From assembly GCA_026008535.1 (NCBI GenBank), contig BRKX01000011.1, positions 48,406,183 through 48,470,182 of the forward strand: a stretch of DNA of 64,000 nt, written 5' to 3'. Under the pieces are notes generated by a model that worked only from the letters and a program-made list of their open reading frames with translations, was not told the origin of the DNA and searched no databases. This document shows, piece by piece, positions 24,478 to 36,643 of the stretch. A program made the position numbers and the translations under genes. Origin of the DNA: Perilla frutescens. Its lineage: Eukaryota > Streptophyta > Magnoliopsida > Lamiales > Lamiaceae. Each line of letters opens with the position of its first letter. The stretch's first letter is position 1.

Positions 24478-25139
24478 TAGTTTAATGAGCAAATTACACT
24501 TTAATGTCTGACGTTTTAACATTTTGACAAAATATCATGATCTTTTGATATTTACAATTTAGTGTCTGACTTTGTAAATTTTTAACAAATTTATCCTAAA
24601 GTCAACTTTTCAGTATCCTATTGCCTACGTGGATTGCCGGAAATCTGACGTGGATTTTATAATGCCGCATAGATAAAAAAAATAAAAATTTTAAATAAAA
24701 TTTTAATTGTCAGAAATGTGAAACAACTCACATAATTTCAGTTAATGTGAGTAAAATTCGAACCGAATGTATACTGAGGGTCGTTTAATTGTCCATCATG
24801 GGAGCTGTTGGAATCAACGCCATTAGTGTCGATATTAGAAATCTCAAAGGTGTTTTTTTACAATTTCAACTTTGACAATAATATGAAATATACAATAAAT
24901 AAATATGTTGAAATATTCAACATCATAATACACCAAAATAACTTTTGTTCAACTAAAATAAAAAACTTAAATGTTATATTTCTCAAACACAAAAAATGGC
25001 CACTAATACCATTTACTCCAATCTCCAAGTAAATTAGAATATCATATTTCTCCGACAAAAAAAAGGCCACTAATGCCACCAAAAAGCATGAAAAATATTT
25101 AAAATATGTGAATAATTTATCATCATGTTAGATTCGGTA

Positions 25140-26413
25140 TGGTAGTGACAATCGCTGATGAGCTCTGGCTACTACCATCTTCAATCCTAGTAGAAGTACT
25201 TGTATTTGGAATTTGCGATCCATTGTTTATAAGCTGAGAAACTGCTGCAGTTGTTGTACGAGCACCACTGACATATTGGACTGCCCTTCCTCTAGGAGTC
25301 TACCATTATATGAAAGAACCAATTAAAAAATTTGCATGTAAACTACCAATTAAAATTAATGCTTGCTCACTTTTGCTAAAACAATCCCTGTCTCAGGGGA
25401 AAATCTCATGCCATAGCCTTGTTTCGTCTACACAAATCCAAATGATATTCATTCAGATATATTCAAGAAACCATGGCCGATAACTGATTAATTAATTCCA
25501 CAAAACATATGTCTCAGTGGCTTCTTTCTTCTATGTATCAACTCATCTGCATTTCTTGAAGCAACTCTTGGAGTTCTTGATGAAATAGCTTTCCCGCGGT
25601 TTCCATACATCACCAAAAAATTAATTATTGAATAATGAATTTGACAAGATAAAATATTAAGATAATTAATTATCAAACATGAGGCATTGGTGTGGTCTCC
25701 ATGCTTGGATTTACAGCTTTACAATTCCTCTTATTGTGGCCAAATCCACCACATTTTGTATATGTCATTCTAATTTCAAACCTGGATAATTTGTTGCTTG
25801 ATTGGACCTCATTAGTATCTCTTCTTCTTCCTTTTTTTTTGGTCTTCCAGGGGGGTTTTGCATATTTAGGTGGCAGGATAGATGGTCCATCAGAATAGGG
25901 CCATTCCACATGGTCATTGATTGGGGTTAATGCATATTTATAACATTCAATCATGTTGGTCTTGTAGAAAAATTCATCAACATAAGTCATTGGGTCCTGC
26001 CTTACATGAAATATACAACGTATAGCCTAACAAGATGGGATTCTAATCTATTCCCAAATCCTACAACTATACTCCTTACTGTGAAGATCCACTATAAGAC
26101 TCTTTATATATGTGACATGTAGCGCAATACAAAATCCCACATAATTTTTGATCATCTTATCTATCTTTTTTCTAACGTTGGGACACAAGATATCATCACA
26201 ATTGTTTATGCATTCAACAATGTCATACATCCTAGTCATAAGATGCATTATAATATCCTCCAGCATCTGTTTCACTAGCATCTTCATGATAGTATTCATG
26301 GAATTGTAAAAAAACACCTTAGAGATTTCTATTATCGATACTAATGGTGTTGATTCATACAGCTCCCACGATGGACAACTAAACGATAAATCCTTAGTAT
26401 ACTTTCGGTTCAA
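25140..26413 (-). pseudogene. MuDR-type transposase, C-terminal remnant
   Basis: Read on the minus strand, 26413-26048 gives a segment typical of the region after the MULE transposase core (LMTRMYDIVE..., then VDLHSKEYSCRIWE, the start of a SWIM-like Cys/His site). 25990-25673 continues with the usual tail: YVDEFFYKTNMIECYKYAL, a WP motif, basic PPWKTKKKGRRRD and a CCHC knuckle CGGFGHNKRNC. Further low-complexity C-terminal sequence can be followed to about 25140 with splice-like breaks. The N-terminal half, including the DDE catalytic core, is absent: coding starts abruptly where the right inverted arm ends. Dead fragment of an autonomous MULE. Confidence 0.8.
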
Positions 26414-26627
26414 ATTTTACCCACATCAACTGAAATTATGTGAGCTGTTTCAGATTTTCGGCAATTAAATTTTATTAATTTTTTTAAAATCTATGTGGCA
26501 TTATAAAATCCACGTCAGATTTTCAGCAATCCACTAGGTAATAGGATCGGAAAATTAACTATAGGATAGATTTATTAAAAAATTATAAGATCAAATACTA
26601 AATTATAAATATCAAAAGATCATAATA

Positions 26628-26809
26628 TTTTTTTCCGCAGCTGCTACCGAGGTGCGCACTGGGTAAACCCCGCCCCTGTGTAATAGTCTGCAAACCACAC
26701 AGGGGAGGTAAATCAATGTGTGTCAGGCTCACACCTAGTGGTGTTGGTGGGATTCAAACTTGAGACTTTTGGCCTCAAGATATCACCACTCCACCACTAG
26801 GCCATGTCC
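26628..26809 (-). mobile_element. tRNA-derived SINE nested in the MULE arm
   Basis: On the minus strand it starts GGACATGGCC, has a perfect pol III box A TGGCCTAGTGG (26794-26804) and a near-consensus box B AGTTTGAATCC (26750-26760), then a tRNA-unrelated body with ACCCAGTGCGCACC and ends GCTGCGG plus an A run (26628-26634). Degenerate copies of TGATCTT flank it, as expected for a decayed target duplication. The left MULE arm lacks this block, so the SINE arrived after the MULE. Confidence 0.85.
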
Positions 26810-27234
26810 AAAGGGACAAGATCAGTTAATTTTTGTTAAAAGATTGAAAGGTCAAACATTGAAGTTTAATTTGCCTTAGTTTAATAATTGGGCACATGAG
26901 ATTATTTTTACCAACCGTCTTGCATAATCACGATTTCATGAGAATCCAATCAAATGCAGGAGATAAAATATAGGGTGAAATTCAAAAATAGCCAATTTTA
27001 GAATACCAACTTCTTTTCTAACCAAGAATTCTAAAATCTTCTTTTCTAACCAAGAATTCTAAAATCTTCTTTTCTAACCAAACATAAGGCTAAATGACTA
27101 GTATGCCCTTAAATGATTTTCTTTTCTATTTATCTTAATATGCCACTTTCATAATCAAACGGAAATAGTCCATTACGACCATATCAGGCCCATCATGCTT
27201 CCGTAAATCAAATACATAATACTATAAACCGGAT

Positions 27235-27429
27235 TCATACCTTTTTGACCGGAATGCTGCCGGGTATTTTCGCCGGGATTTTACGGCCTTGCCAACCACA
27301 CGATCGCAACCTATGGTTTCCAGCGATGAACTCCTTCAGCAACACACAACGCAACCCACGTTCGTTTCCTACACGGGGTGTAGAGTAATTTTCTAGTATA
27401 TAGTATATATATTTATATGATGAACACAA
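27235..27429 (-). other. Exon-like fragment of unknown origin inside the inverted-repeat element
   Basis: Less AT-rich than its surroundings and open on the minus strand for about 60 codons, with a stretch containing KEFIAGNHRLRSCGWQGRK. It ends at AAAAAG/GTATGAATCC, a plausible splice donor. I do not recognise the protein. It could be a host exon captured by the MULE-like element or chance. Confidence 0.3.
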
Positions 27430-27454
27430 GGGATGAGCAAAAGCCTGGATTTTA

Positions 27455-27460
27455 TTTAGG
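27455..27460 (-). terminator. Candidate viral polyadenylation signal
   Basis: An AATAAA lies on the minus strand within CCTAAATAAAATCC, about 190 nt downstream of the viral TATA box, in the expected terminal repeat zone of the pregenomic transcript. Confidence 0.5.
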
Positions 27461-27642
27461 AATAATAAAACATTTATTATAATAAGTAAATCTCCTTTTG
27501 GGAGGAGACAAACTCGTTTAGCTACTCATAGTAGCTGGGCTCGCAACTCTCATACAACACTTAAACTATTATCACTATTACAATTTTTTGAAAGAAAGCT
27601 AAGAGAAAATGATCGATGATCCCTGCTTCCTTCAGTTTCTCG

Positions 27643-27649
27643 TTTTATA
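27643..27649 (-). promoter_or_regulatory. Pregenomic RNA promoter TATA box
   Basis: CTATAAAAC on the minus strand, downstream of the last viral ORF and upstream of the leader: the place of the genome-length RNA promoter in Caulimoviridae. Transcription would start about 30 nt further on. Confidence 0.6.
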
Positions 27650-27921
27650 GAAGGGGAATCCTTCTATTTCACCAACTCCATTATTTAGCTCCACAATTCA
27701 TGTGAGTGGCCCTTTCTGCCGACACTTTCTTTTGAATTAGTGGTCGGGCCCGGTTCCTTTATCCTTCAGTGAAAGTGGTTGTGGGTGGAGGAACCTACAA
27801 ATAATGGCACCATGTGCCTCTTGTGTTGGACCACTTAGTTTTTGTTGTTTGGTACTAGTGGCCTCTTCTTTTGGGTCACATGATCTGTGATCACATGTCT
27901 CCACCTTCCCTTGTCGAGAAA

Positions 27922-29202
27922 CTACTTTTTTGGTGGGGCTCTTGGCATCCTTGCTTTCGGCATTGGATGCTTATCCTCCCCTGCTCGCTTTCGTTCCATC
28001 CTTGGACGGAACCCTTTTCTGAACTCTGGCTCTTTTTGGTTCTGGCAATCCGAGCATACCCGATTGTCCCATTGCCCAAAATGAGCCATGTTGCAGTACT
28101 TGCGATGGGTTTCTTTGCCCATAGCAAGATTGTTCTCCCATATCAAGGACCTTTTCTTCTCGAACAGATCCTCAGCAAATCTCGTTGTTCTCCCTGTCAT
28201 GGTATTTAACAGAAATGACCCATTCATAGAATTGTGGAAAAACTTGAATGGGAACTTGACTTTGTCCATCTCAGTGAGACAGACCCATAATCCCCATGCT
28301 CGCCTAGTCGATATCTGATCTTCTGTAATGGAGGCGATTAGTGGGATTTCTTCAGATGAGATTCTGATATCACCCAATTTTCTGGAATCTGGCCTTTGAA
28401 GCCTTATGTAGTGAAAGGCCTCATGATTCCCTTTCCCTGCTGGTTCCGGAGCAGCACTGATGAAGTATAGCTCAAGAACATCTCCTCGGCTAAGCAAATC
28501 ATTGTTAGCCCAGGACTCTTGCACGGCTTCCTGTATCCACTTTGGTAGACACTTAATTTCTGGGAAGCCTGGAGACATGGTCTAAATTGAAGCTAATGCC
28601 CCAAAATCATACCATTGCTTGACTTCGTGTGGATTGGTTCCTGTTAACATCCACACCCTTGGGTACTTTCCAGAGATATCAACCTTTGTTTTAGACGGAT
28701 TGATTCCCTGTCTAGTATAGAGCTTCTCCCAGTTAGCTTGGTAAACCTGCCAAGACGAAGCTTCAGACTTGTTAGTATTAATCTTAGAGGTACTCGTCAT
28801 GGGTCTAAGATTAATCTCTCCCTCTTTAACCCCAGAGGTGCTGGGTTGACTTGATGGTTCAGAGTGTGATCCCTGACCCTCAATTTTCTCTTGGGCCTGT
28901 GTTTCTTTAGAAATCACCGGCTTAGAGCTCGTGTTAGGGGTATTTGAATCCCCTACTTCCATTTTACAGGTCGGTACTGCTAACTCTCCTTTCATCAATG
29001 GCAAGTTGATGGCCCGGAGGAGGGGTTCATGCATAGCTGACCAGAGTTGCCCCTGAGTCTTTACACATGCTCGTATTCTCTCGTTGACCTTGTTCTGGTC
29101 TGCTTGTTGCATTCTTCCTGCTTGTTCAGCATGAAGAACCAGCTCGTTCCATTCACGCTGAAGCAACTCCATGTTTTCAGTGAAGTGCCTCTGCGCAATC
29201 AT
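27922..29202 (-). pseudogene. Last viral ORF, transactivator/inclusion-body-like protein
   Basis: An ORF of about 427 codons broken by one in-frame TAG at about 28582. The first part is Ser/Thr/Glu-rich and probably disordered. The second part contains a globular region (around RAWGLWVCLTEMDK) and ends with a Cys/His cluster (KYCNMAHFGQW...CSDC) and a strongly basic tail. Position after RNase H, size and C-terminal zinc-finger-like cluster resemble the transactivator/viroplasmin proteins of caulimovirids. Assignment rests mainly on position. Confidence 0.5.
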
Positions 29203-29224
29203 GATGGCATCGACCTCAATCGCT

Positions 29225-32200
29225 TCAATCTCTTGTTAGGAAATCTGCAAGAATATTTTCATGAGATTTTATCACAATAATGTCAAATAAATAATATTGA
29301 CATTCAGCTTGCCATCTTATTAGTCTAGCTTTCTCAGGTTTAGATTCAATTTTATTTTTCAAGAAAGCTTTAACTTGTGTGTTATCAACTTTTAGAGTAA
29401 ACTTCTTTGCTAAGAGAAACAGAGGCCATTTTTTAAATGCCTTCCGAACTGCAAAGAACTCCTTTTCGTTGATATGCCATCGAATGGCCTCACTATCTGA
29501 AAAGAGACCACTGCAATATCTACAGGGCTCCTCTCCGTTGGGTGTGATCTTTGTAAGCACGGCTGCCCACCAATGATCACTTGCATCTGTATAGAGGATC
29601 AATTCATCTTCATCTTGTGGTATAGTCAGTTTTGGGAGATTTTCGCATATCTCCTTTAGCTTCCTGATTCCTTGTTGATGTTCATTTGTCCATACAAACG
29701 GGGTATCCTTCTTTAGAAGGTTACTTAACACCTTCCTGTGTTTTGCAAGATTTTTTATAAAGATTCCTGCAAAATTGACAACTCCCAGAAAACTCTGCAG
29801 TTGCTTCTTTTCTTTAAGGACATCAGGGAACTTCTGCACCTTTTCTACAATATGATTTTGCAGAATGATTCCTGATTCATCCACCTCAATTCCCAGAAAT
29901 TCCATCTTCCGGGTAGCTATTACTGCCTTCTTTTTTGACAGCACAAGGCCCTCTTTATGACAAACATCTGCAAAGATCTCCAGATGTTTGAGATGTTCAT
30001 CTATACTTTTTTATGCGATTAGAATGTCATCAATATAGACGAACATAAAAGAGAAATAATCTTTAAAAAGATTATCCATCTTCCTCTGAAATATTTGGGG
30101 TGCGTTAGCTAACCCCATCGACATTGCATTCCAAACATAATGCCCTTGTGGTGTTGAAAAGGCCGTAAACCTTTTGCTTTCCTCTTCCATGCGAATCTGG
30201 TAGAAACCTGACTTGCAATCAAACTTAGAGAATATCCTAACATTCCGTATGCAGTTAATAAGATGTTCTCTACTTGGGATAAAATATCCGTCAAACTCAA
30301 GAATGTCATTAATCCCTTTGTAATTAATGACTAGCCTTGGTTTATGTAATACCCCAAAATTTTATTATCTAAATTTAATTAGGAATATACATCTAATAGT
30401 TAGAATAATTGAAATATCCAAAAACTTTTAAGTATTAAAATAATAGCCTATGCTTGTCGAGTAGATTAGAGAGGCCCCAACTATTGTTATATTTTTATTA
30501 TAAATCCCGAATGTTATTTTATTTTATTTTATTTTCTAAACCTAAAATGTGCTTGTTATTATCACTTCGGGTATTAGAAGATGATTTTAGGATATAATCA
30601 TATATGATCCTAATAATTAATTATCTAGATAAATATAAATATTATCCTATTATATGTTATTATGTTCTATCCAAATATACTATTATTTTATTTTAAAAAA
30701 AAAATTAAGTTATCTAAGTATATATATATATACTTACGGGAATGCTAGATATATATATATATAGTGAGTTTATATATGTTTGCATCTTGTAAGATTGGGT
30801 GTACTTGATATCTATTAAAATAAGATAAAGTGAGGTGCCACCTATATAGCTAGAAATTAGATGGTGACTAATCATTTAAATAGGGAGACGTGTCTAACAA
30901 AAAAATTAGTAGAATGGTGACTAATGGTTAAAGGTTGACTTAATTGAAATGTTAATTTCAAAAGCAAAATCATTTTTTTTCTTTCATCTATTTCTTTTGT
31001 ACAACTAAATTAAGAATACGAAAAAGAAAAATATAGTCATAATACCATCTGCAACTACTTCCCTTTAAGGTAAGTTTTATATATAAGTTATATATATAAG
31101 ATAATTGATTGTTAAAAACTCGATTGTGCAGATTAAAATATTTACGTTTAACACATGATTTCCTTCATTTTTAATATTTTATATAAAATAATATGTGATT
31201 ATTGTAAATGAAATTTTCTATATCAATTTCTGTTTTTATAAAAACTTATATACCAATAAAATATATCTAATCTAGAACAACATTACTAATTTGTTAGGTT
31301 TAAGCTAATTTGAAGATTATGATATTCGGCATGTTTATGCTATTGCTGTAATTCAATTTATGTGATTAGCTCAATTAAGTCTACTCAAGCTTAGTATAAA
31401 GTAAGATTATTTCTAGCTATATACCTCTGAAGAATTATATTTCTTTTCAAAACTTGAAAATTAATGTCTACTTATATACAAGGATCTAGAATCGAAGTAT
31501 CATTACTTTAAATTAGGAAATCAACTAATATACGTATGAAATAATAGTCAATAATGGCACTAATAATTATTAATTTAGCGTAAAATATCAATTAAGTATC
31601 AATGACCAATCTGATTTGAAGTTTTCTAGTCTTATAAAGATTGGTTATATTGTGTGATTTATAGTGAGAATTGCTATTAATTAAATTTATATATAAGCAA
31701 AACATTAATTACATAATATTACTAAGTTAGGAATATAATGTAAACTATTAAGTAATAAGGAGGTGAAACTGTTAAAATAAAATAATAATATTTTAACAGA
31801 AGTTTAATGCGAATTTATAAAGGTATTTAGATATTGAGTTTTAGATATAGAACCTTTTAGCAAAACTAAGCCAAGATTGGTTGTTGTAGGCTCAGAAGAA
31901 GTAACAGAACCTGTGTTAGACCAACTCAGAATTTGAAAGCTTATCTGTGCTACAGATTTGTTATCCAGGTGGGCTATTATATTTTTGCAAATTGTATCTT
32001 TCGAGCTATTAAGCTCTGCTCTGTTAAAATTGCATATGTGACTATCTGTGTTAAATATTTACATGCTACTGTATGTTGTCGGAGTCTCATATACCAGCGC
32101 TGTGTCAATGTGAGTAGCTACAGTATGCATGCTTTATTTGTCCTGCCCTACTCCTTGTCGGTGAGACTAAAATGAAACACTTATGGGTTATACTCATTGG

Positions 32201-33177
32201 GTATACTTGACCATACTCAACTTTACGCGTGGTGATGTAGTACGGGTTGCGGGCAGTGACTGGTTACCCTCTTAAGCGCTTCACGATAAAATGTTTTGGT
32301 GAACTTAGGTTGCTTTAAATTTTGAAACCTCCTAAGCTTCACTACCTGCATGAACACAGATAGATTACTTTAAAAAAATGATTTGCATAACTTGTATTGT
32401 AAAAACTTGCCCACTGAGTGCACTAGTACTCAGCCCAAATATTTTCAAATATTTTTCAGGTCAATAGGCTGGCGCGTGGAGGTGACGATGCTGAGAGATG
32501 GGCTTTTGTTATTTACTTATTTTCCCATTGTCTCTTTTTGTTAAGTATTCGGTTGATAATTAAGTCTCCGCGCTTGTAATATCCTTTTGTTAAACACTAA
32601 GAGCTCTGATCTTGGTGTTATGAATATGTATATATTATTATACAGCATGTTTGATTATTCTGAGTCTTCTGTTGAGATTTTATTAATCAGGTTACCCCCT
32701 TTCTTTCCCGCTTCTTAATTCCAACCCCCGTGGCGTCTATTTCCACGGTCTTTTGGGACCGGGGTGCTACAGTTTACCTCTTTTAATCTCACCATGATTC
32801 CTTACTAAGAATCCGGGGCTGCTGTATGGCGAATTCCCTGGTTCAATCAGCTTGAGATCAAGGTGTTCTTTGATTATTGCTCGCATATCCTTTTGATCTT
32901 TGATGTTCATCAGGATAGGCTTGTATCTAACAAACTCAAACTCTTTTCCAGCCTTAACCTTCAAGGTTGCTTTGAGTTGGTTCTTTCCCCACCAAGCCAG
33001 TGGATTTTCATTATAGTTTCTAGCTATTTTCTGCTTGACATCTTCGAGGGATATCTTTGCTTCTTCCTTAATATCTTGATGTGATATTAAAGAAGCCTTG
33101 AGGATTTGGATCTCCTGTTCTTCAAGATCCTTTTCCCTACGAAAACTCAGAACTAATTCTCCGAATTTTCTTTTATC
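29225..33177 (-). pseudogene. Viral reverse transcriptase and RNase H, split by a solo LTR
   Basis: N-terminal RT sequence is at 32776-33177 and the rest at 29225-30344, with a 2.43-kb LTR inserted between them. The RT active site YIDD is visible at 30026-30037; a stop follows within a few codons. RNase H at about 29230-29640 shows YTDAS, NEKEFFAV and KVDNTQ as acidic active-site segments. Several other stops and frame changes are present. Function in the virus is copying pregenomic RNA to DNA; this copy cannot encode it. Confidence 0.85.
30345..32771. mobile_element. Solo LTR inserted in the viral RT gene
   Basis: Begins TGTAATACCCCAAAATTTTA and ends GGGGTGCTACA (TG..CA with imperfect inverted ends), flanked by identical 5-bp repeats GTTTA at 30340-30344 and 32772-32776. 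At 2427 bp with no coding domains, primer-binding site or polypurine tract, it is one LTR left by recombination. Long LTRs with these ends are typical of Tekay/Del-type gypsy elements; that class assignment is from memory. Confidence 0.88.
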
Positions 33178-33672
33178 CTACATTTTTGGGTGTCGAAGAT
33201 ATCCTTCATCACCACGCTTGCTGCGAAATTGTAGTGGCATTTGTCGATTGAATGCCCTTTTTAGCCTCGGGACAATGATCTTATGATCACAGATCGTCGT
33301 AAAGATCAGTCTCCGGTTGGTATTGTCCTGCATATACTTTCTGAACATTTGTAGGAAATTGTTTCCTAACAAGATGTCTGCCCCTGTATCATGAAAATAG
33401 ATTGGTGGAGTTTTCACCTTATACCATGGTGTATCTCCTGCTCCTCTAATCAAGATTTCCGACTGCTTCACTCCCTTAGATAGGAGCAAGACTCTTTTTG
33501 AGAAATTTCTTCCTGCAATTGGATTTAAATCTTCTTCCAATTCTTCTGGGAAGATTCCTCTTTTTGCAGTACAAATTCCTGCTCCTGAGTCGATATAGGC
33601 TGCAAAGTATTCAGCCTTATATTTCTCGTATAACATCTCTACTGAGATGTATATGGAGAACGGACTGGTCAT
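33178..33672 (-). pseudogene. Viral aspartic protease
   Basis: An open segment of 164 codons with the retropepsin active site YIDSGAG near its start and the typical distal ILLGNNFL motif. It overlaps the end of the preceding frame by four bases and leads into the RT. In caulimovirids this protease processes the polyproteins. Confidence 0.75.
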
Positions 33673-35030
33673 ATAATCACCAGTTGTTTTCCATTAAAGG
33701 TGATCATCATCCCATCTTCCTTCAGCTCCCATGGCTTGAACCTTTCTAAGAAGTCAAGTCCTAAGATTAGGACTCCTGATTCTCTTCCGGCTCTTCCTCG
33801 TACTTCCATTGTCATAGCCTCTATATCAAGAGTTCCCTTATAGTGGCCAACTTCTGGTTGCTGTAAACAGTACAGGACGTCGCAAGGAAAATTATTTTCC
33901 CATCTTGTACTGTCGAACCTTGTGTCGATCTCTCTCCAACCTTCTGGGTATTTAATTTTTATTTTAACTTGCCTTGGTCGCCTGAGATCTCCTTGGAAGC
34001 TTCCTCTTGAGGACTGAGTCCATGGCCCTGTCACAATCCTATCTCCTTGGAATGACAGTCTTTTGCCTTCCAACTTGAGACACTCATTGTATTTCAACAA
34101 TGGTTTGTCTCCTACTCGAATATTTATCTCTCTTGGTGGCGGCATTTCTGATCTGTCTGGGTGGATTACCTGTGCCACCTTTGAGAATACATCCGGTATC
34201 TCGATGAACTGCTTTCCCAGAAATAAATCTGTGTGGTGTGAATTGGAGAGCGCATAAGACACCTGATATGTTAAAGAAAACGGTCGATTTTCCTCGTAGC
34301 TGATATCCTTTCTTTTGAAGTCTTGGTACAGCGTCAGGGCTCGACTGAAATCTCTATCTTTCAGATTATAGGATATTTTTGGATAGATTACCCCTATAAT
34401 CTGCTTGGCACAGAGATTTTCTGATATAGTTCCTAACAAGGAATTTTTATGATTTTTGATACGCTTATCGCATATTGCAATATCAATGGGCGTATCAACA
34501 CCTGCGGGTAGTGCGGATTTGAGCACTATCTGGACAGCCCCGATGTGGATCCAGGATATGGTATCCCTTATCTCTGGCCTCATCCTTCCCAACTCTTCTT
34601 GAACGTCACTATATGGAATCAGTTGTAACTCAACTTGATTCCCTGTAAGCTCTATAGGAAGCGACATCTCTCTTCTAGTAATCTTATAGATTACATTGTG
34701 CTTCCTGCTTTTCAGACTAAAATTGCGGAGCAATTGATCAATCTGTCCGGCTGAAAAGTCTTGATATCTTTGGATATTAAGGCTCTTGTTCATGATTTTG
34801 TCAATCATGCTTTGTGAGATAGTGGTTTGACTGGAATATCCAGTTTCGTCCACTTGCTCTTGATGAAAAACCTCAGCTCCAGTCTGATTCAGAGTCTGAT
34901 CTCCCATCAATACTTTCGTTGCTAAATACTTCTTCTTCTTCGTATATACTCTCATCTGAGGGTATATCCTCGAATTGGTAGACTTGTACCAAGTCTTGGT
35001 AGTAAACCGCTTCCTCGATGTCTGGTGCAC
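33669..35030 (-). pseudogene. Viral movement protein
   Basis: 453 open codons. The middle (about residues 150-280) matches the pattern of the 30K-type movement proteins of plant pararetroviruses: a hydrophobic HIGAVQIVLKS strand, then DTPIDIAICDKRI. The last about 90 residues end in ILGLDFLERF, which looks like a retropepsin tail. Family role: tubule formation and cell-to-cell transport through plasmodesmata. Longest uninterrupted viral frame left in the copy. Confidence 0.65.
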
Positions 35031-36169
35031 CTTCGAAGTTTTTGACTCCTCTCTTTTCTGGACAATCTATCGAAATATGTCCTCTTGCACCGCAAGTCCA
35101 GCAGTTGCAATCTTTAAAACTTTCATTTGCCCTCATATGGGCTCTTCTGAAAGTTTTCCTCGTGGGAGTTCGACTTGATGAACTTTGTGATGTCCTGTCT
35201 CAGGAAGGACCCCTTCTTTGTCCAGATTTGTAAAATCTGGCCTTTTGCCTAGTCCATCTGCTCCTCGGTTTCCAGCTCCTTTTCCTTGAGAATTCTTCTT
35301 TGGCATAAGGATGAACTCGGTGTTTCTTGTTCTTCCGTGGCCTTTGAGATTCTTTTCCAATGATGGTCGGTAGATCATTGGCTGTGCAGTCAAGAGGGGA
35401 ATATTTATTCATCCTCTTTAATCTCTTGTAATTCTTTTGTAGAATGGCCTGTCCGCACCATTCAGCTAGCTCTTGGAATGTATTCTTTAATGAACATTTC
35501 CTTCCAGGGACTCGGGAACTTCGTGAAGAAAATCTCTACACAGACCCTTTCATCCACATCTGAATTCCATTGGTAGATGTGGTATAACTTGAAGAATTGG
35601 TCAATTGACTCCTTCTCCATGTTGTTTAGTCTCAGGTTTAAAATAGCCTGAGAATAATTCTTTCTCTTTTCGGAATCTGCACTTCCGAAATTGTCTGCTC
35701 CCAAAAAGGTGAGCTTAAACCAGAAAGCCATTCTATCCATGATCTCCGTGTATGAGGCTGGCTCCAAGGTTTCTTCTTTGACTGCTGGTGCAACTCTTGA
35801 CCATAACGTTTTAGCTACACCTAACAAACTCATCTCTAGCAGCTTGATGAATCCCTCCTTTTCTAGATCCAACGTTCCTGCTGCTATTCTCATCGATGAT
35901 GACCAATCATCAATAATCATATCAATGTCCTTGAAGTCAATATCATCGATATTGAGCATGAGTCCATACGGATGTATGGGATCAAGGCTTGTTTTCCCGA
36001 GAGGCGTATCTCGGAACTTAGGGATCTGTTTCCTCACCCTAGTTCCTGTAAGATTGTTCATATTGGGCCTCTCTCTCCTGTGTTGATCTCCAACATGAAA
36101 GTCCTCGCGGGCTCTCATGAGAACGTCTTGTGCTGGGCCTCCTTCATGTTGCTGTTGGGCTAGTGGCAC
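34873..36169 (-). pseudogene. Viral capsid-like protein with CCHC zinc knuckle
   Basis: 36169-35462 gives a 235-codon alpha-helical segment of capsid type (FFTKFPSPWKEMF near its end). A break follows, then 35136-34873 carries the knuckle CWTCGARGHISIDC and an acidic tail (YEEEEVF...SESDW). Order and composition fit the capsid region of caulimovirids, where the knuckle binds nucleic acid. Frame changes separate the pieces. Confidence 0.65.
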
Positions 36170-36643
36170 CTACGGTACTTGTTGTTCCGGGGGTACCTGA
36201 TGGTATCCTCGGGGAATTAAAACCCCATCTCCTGTATTCATCTTCAGATCTATCATCTTCATAGATCTTCCAATCCTATCCTTTCGGAGGACGTCATTCT
36301 TTGATTTGTCTTAACAATTGGCAAATCCTTTCGTCCTTCGATTTCTTGGGTTCTTCTTTGGCCTTTGGTGTGAAATTCACTTTGCCAAAGTTGATGGGTT
36401 TCCTTCTACTAGAACATGTCTGATTTAATTCTAGTGTCTGGATCTTCTTTTGAAGTTCTAACAAGATGGTTAGAATTTCATCTTGTTTTATAGAAATTTG
36501 CCTTACTTCTTATGGTACTCAATACGTGTGATTTCCGTAATTTTGTACCGTCTTCTGGATTTCTCGTAAATCCTCCGAGATTTTAGATGTGTCTGCCACG
36601 ATCTCTTTAAATCTGGGAGTTATCTCGTAGTTTCTTTGTTCCA

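Larger units (their letters stand above)
24487..26876 (-). mobile_element. Mutator-like element with 9-bp target duplication
   Basis: Left arm (24487 to about 24870) and right arm (about 26280-26876, interrupted by a SINE) are long inverted repeats; for example GATCTTTTGATATTTA at about 24539 and TCTGACGTGGATTTTATAAT at about 24645 reappear inverted near 26613 and 26505. Outer ends are GAGCAAATT and, inverted, AGGCAAATT. An identical 9-bp direct repeat TAGTTTAAT flanks the element (24478-24486 and 26877-26885), diagnostic of the Mutator superfamily. The interior encodes only the end of the transposase, so it cannot move itself. Confidence 0.9.

Noticed and set aside
24808..25032. Plus-strand open frame in the MULE left arm
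   Set aside because: It is part of the inverted arm; the same phrase occurs inverted in the right arm, so it is arm sequence and not a gene.
27871..28318. Plus-strand open frames over the last viral ORF
   Set aside because: Antisense shadows of the viral ORF, which fits the virus's gene order.
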